From the NCBI GenBank assembly GCA_022821385.1, contig JAJEDR010000025.1, positions 19,160-83,159 on the forward strand: a stretch of 64,000 nucleotides of DNA. Direction: 5' to 3'. The notes beneath the pieces were generated by a model. The model searched no databases and was not told the DNA's origin. It worked only from the letters and a program-made list of their open reading frames with translations. The position numbers and the translations under genes are program-made. Positions 62,533 through 64,000 of this stretch are shown in pieces (within the stretch, counting starts at the first letter, position 1; each line of letters begins with the position of its first letter). This DNA is from Rhodothermales bacterium. GTDB taxonomy: Bacteria; Bacteroidota; Rhodothermia; Rhodothermales; Bin80.

Positions 62533-64000
62533 ATGCAAAAAGTGCTTGCAGCGGGTCTCATAGGATTGGTCGCCGTTGCTGTAACAGGATGGGATGTCGC
62601 GGCCCAGCACCGCTATGAGGTACTGGTTTTCTCCAAGACCGAAGGATTCAGGCATAGATCTATCGAGGCTGGCGTGGAGACCATCAGGACGCTTGGAGCA
62701 GAAAACAATTTTGGTGTGCACGCAACCGAGGATGCGGACTATTTCCATGCGGATTCTTTGGGACGTTTTGAGGCCATCGTTTTCTTAAATACAACACTTG
62801 ATGTCCTTGACTCCGGGCAGGAAGCGGCTATGGTGGACTACATCCAGTCAGGAGGAGGATGGGTTGGTATTCATGCTGCTGCTGATACCGAATATGACTG
62901 GGAATGGTATGGTGGGCTTGTTGGCGGATACTTTGCGTCGCATCCTGCCGTTCAACCAGCGGGTATTGTCTTCACTGATCGCCTCCATCCATCCACGAAA
63001 GATCTGCCGCTAGTCTGGAATCACACGGATGAATGGTACAATTACGAACCTAATCCGAGGGCCAATGTGCATGTGCTGGCTGTGATCAGAGAGTCCTCTT
63101 ACGAGGGGGGTGCCATGGGCGACGATCATCCTATCGCATGGGCGCACCACTATGACGGCGGTCGTGCTTGGTACACAGGTCTTGGGCATACGGTGGAGAG
63201 TTATGCTGAACCATACATGCGAGCTCATTTGTTGGGCGGAATTGAATGGGCTGCGGGATTAGCCGAGGCCGATGTTACCGCAACACTCGCGTCAGCTTAT
63301 GATGAGGTGGTTCTTACCACCGAGCTGACGGATCCCATGGAGATCGATATTACTTCTGACGGGCGTGTCTTTATTATAGAATGGGCAGGTTCAATCAAGA
63401 TATGGGAGCCTGCAACGGGGGCTATGCGGGTGGTTGGGTGGTTGCCGGTAGATAAGAATATCGAAGATGGCCTACTGGGTCTTGCGCTGGATCCGCAGTT
63501 TGACGACAACCAATGGGTGTACATCTATTATTCGGTTATTTCTGATGGGCCGAAAAAAATCAACCGGTTATCAAGGTTTGTCTATGATGGCTATATGCTT
63601 GATATGGATAGCGAAATCCCTATGCTGGAAATACCTGTTCAGCGCACTACGTGTTGTCATTCCGGTGGTTCGGTGCAGTTTGATAGGTACGGGCTGCTGT
63701 ACTTGTCCACAGGGGATAATTCTGGAGGCGACCGGGATTCACCGGATCCAGATCTGAGACGGATGGCAGACCAGGGGCGTACCTCTGCCAATTCAAATGA
63801 TTTGCGCGGCAAAATTTTGAGGATCAAGCCGGAACCGGATGGGACGTATAGTATCCCGGAAGGCAATCTATTTCAGGCGGACTCGCTTCATCGCGGCGAG
63901 ATTTACACGATGGGGCATCGTAATCCTTTCAGGATCTCAATTGATGACTCCACTGGTTGGGTATACTGGGGAGATGTAGGCCCGGGGCTTGTGGATGGTT
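62533..64000 (+). CDS. ThuA domain fused to PQQ-type sugar dehydrogenase (3' end outside window)
   Basis: At least 489 residues, still open at the window end. A signal peptide (VLAAGLIGLVAVAVTGWDVAAQ) is followed by a ThuA trehalose-utilisation-like domain to about residue 240 (VLVFSKTEGFRHRSIEAG, YIQSGGGWVGIHAAADTEYD, WYTGLGHTVESY). From about residue 265 a PQQ-dependent aldose/sorbosone dehydrogenase-like propeller begins (GLLGLALDPQFDDNQWVYIY, LLYLSTGDNSGGD, RGKILRIKPEPDGTY, YTMGHRNPFRI). The fusion is common in Bacteroidota sugar loci. It follows the DUF1080 gene by one base, so the two exported proteins are made together. Confidence 0.88.
   Translation, partial: MQKVLAAGLIGLVAVAVTGWDVAAQHRYEVLVFSKTEGFRHRSIEAGVETIRTLGAENNFGVHATEDADYFHADSLGRFEAIVFLNTTLDVLDSGQEAAMVDYIQSGGGWVGIHAAADTEYDWEWYGGLVGGYFASHPAVQPAGIVFTDRLHPSTKDLPLVWNHTDEWYNYEPNPRANVHVLAVIRESSYEGGAMGDDHPIAWAHHYDGGRAWYTGLGHTVESYAEPYMRAHLLGGIEWAAGLAEADVTATLASAYDEVVLTTELTDPMEIDITSDGRVFIIEWAGSIKIWEPATGAMRVVGWLPVDKNIEDGLLGLALDPQFDDNQWVYIYYSVISDGPKKINRLSRFVYDGYMLDMDSEIPMLEIPVQRTTCCHSGGSVQFDRYGLLYLSTGDNSGGDRDSPDPDLRRMADQGRTSANSNDLRGKILRIKPEPDGTYSIPEGNLFQADSLHRGEIYTMGHRNPFRISIDDSTGWVYWGDVGPGLVDG

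Overview
The window looks like one chromosomal segment of a marine, Gram-negative heterotroph from the Rhodothermota/Bacteroidota side of the tree. The evidence is remnants of TonB-dependent receptors, several 6-bladed beta-propeller lipoproteins, lipoprotein-anchored sulfatases, DUF1080/ThuA/Gfo-Idh-MocA sugar genes, DUF2911, a single-chain glycine dehydrogenase and an intein-bearing housekeeping gene. The lineage is inferred from gene content only; no rRNA or tRNA gene was seen.

Layout. 1-6.3 kb: the 3' end of murJ, then an accessory zone on the minus strand. It holds two unrecognised genes (one with an internal stop), a TonB-receptor remnant, an AbiE-like toxin-antitoxin pair with a shortened toxin, an Mrr endonuclease tail and an IS1595-type transposase remnant. 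6.3-17 kb: housekeeping genes, namely YqgE, a translationally coupled PTPS/folE pair, a HIT protein, a large predicted outer-membrane barrel, coaE, a PhoR/PhoB-like two-component system, an SLC12-type transporter and a glycogen synthase. 17-19 kb: a Fic protein beside a broken DNA methyltransferase. 19-26.8 kb: rnc-gcvP-creD, two PspB-like genes, a class A beta-lactamase-like lipoprotein, and hisE-hisG.

26.8-36.4 kb is a second accessory zone. It holds two members of a four-cysteine lipoprotein family, an IS1595 remnant, a radical SAM protein, a broken TonB receptor, and a locus of propeller lipoproteins around a membrane-anchored thioredoxin. One of those propellers carries an in-frame amber codon. 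36.5-42.8 kb: rpoN, and divergently ruvB with a 177-residue mini-intein inserted in its Walker A motif, then a sugar-dehydrogenase tail and a large FAD/Fe-S dehydrogenase.

42.8-64 kb is mostly catabolic: an MFS transporter, two sulfatases with a short-chain dehydrogenase between them, a LarA-like racemase, another propeller lipoprotein, and, from 54.1 kb, a plus-strand run of close or overlapping genes. These are a beta-hydroxyacid dehydrogenase, a lactonase, a Tat-exported TIM-barrel isomerase, a Gfo/Idh/MocA oxidoreductase, a small transporter, an aldo/keto reductase, an FG-GAP/DUF1080 protein and a ThuA/PQQ-type dehydrogenase cut by the window end. Together they suggest uptake and oxidation of sulfated or keto-modified sugars. 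The most unusual items are the RuvB intein, the four-cysteine lipoproteins, the nuclease-motif AbiEi-like protein with its palindromic operator, and the propeller/thioredoxin locus.
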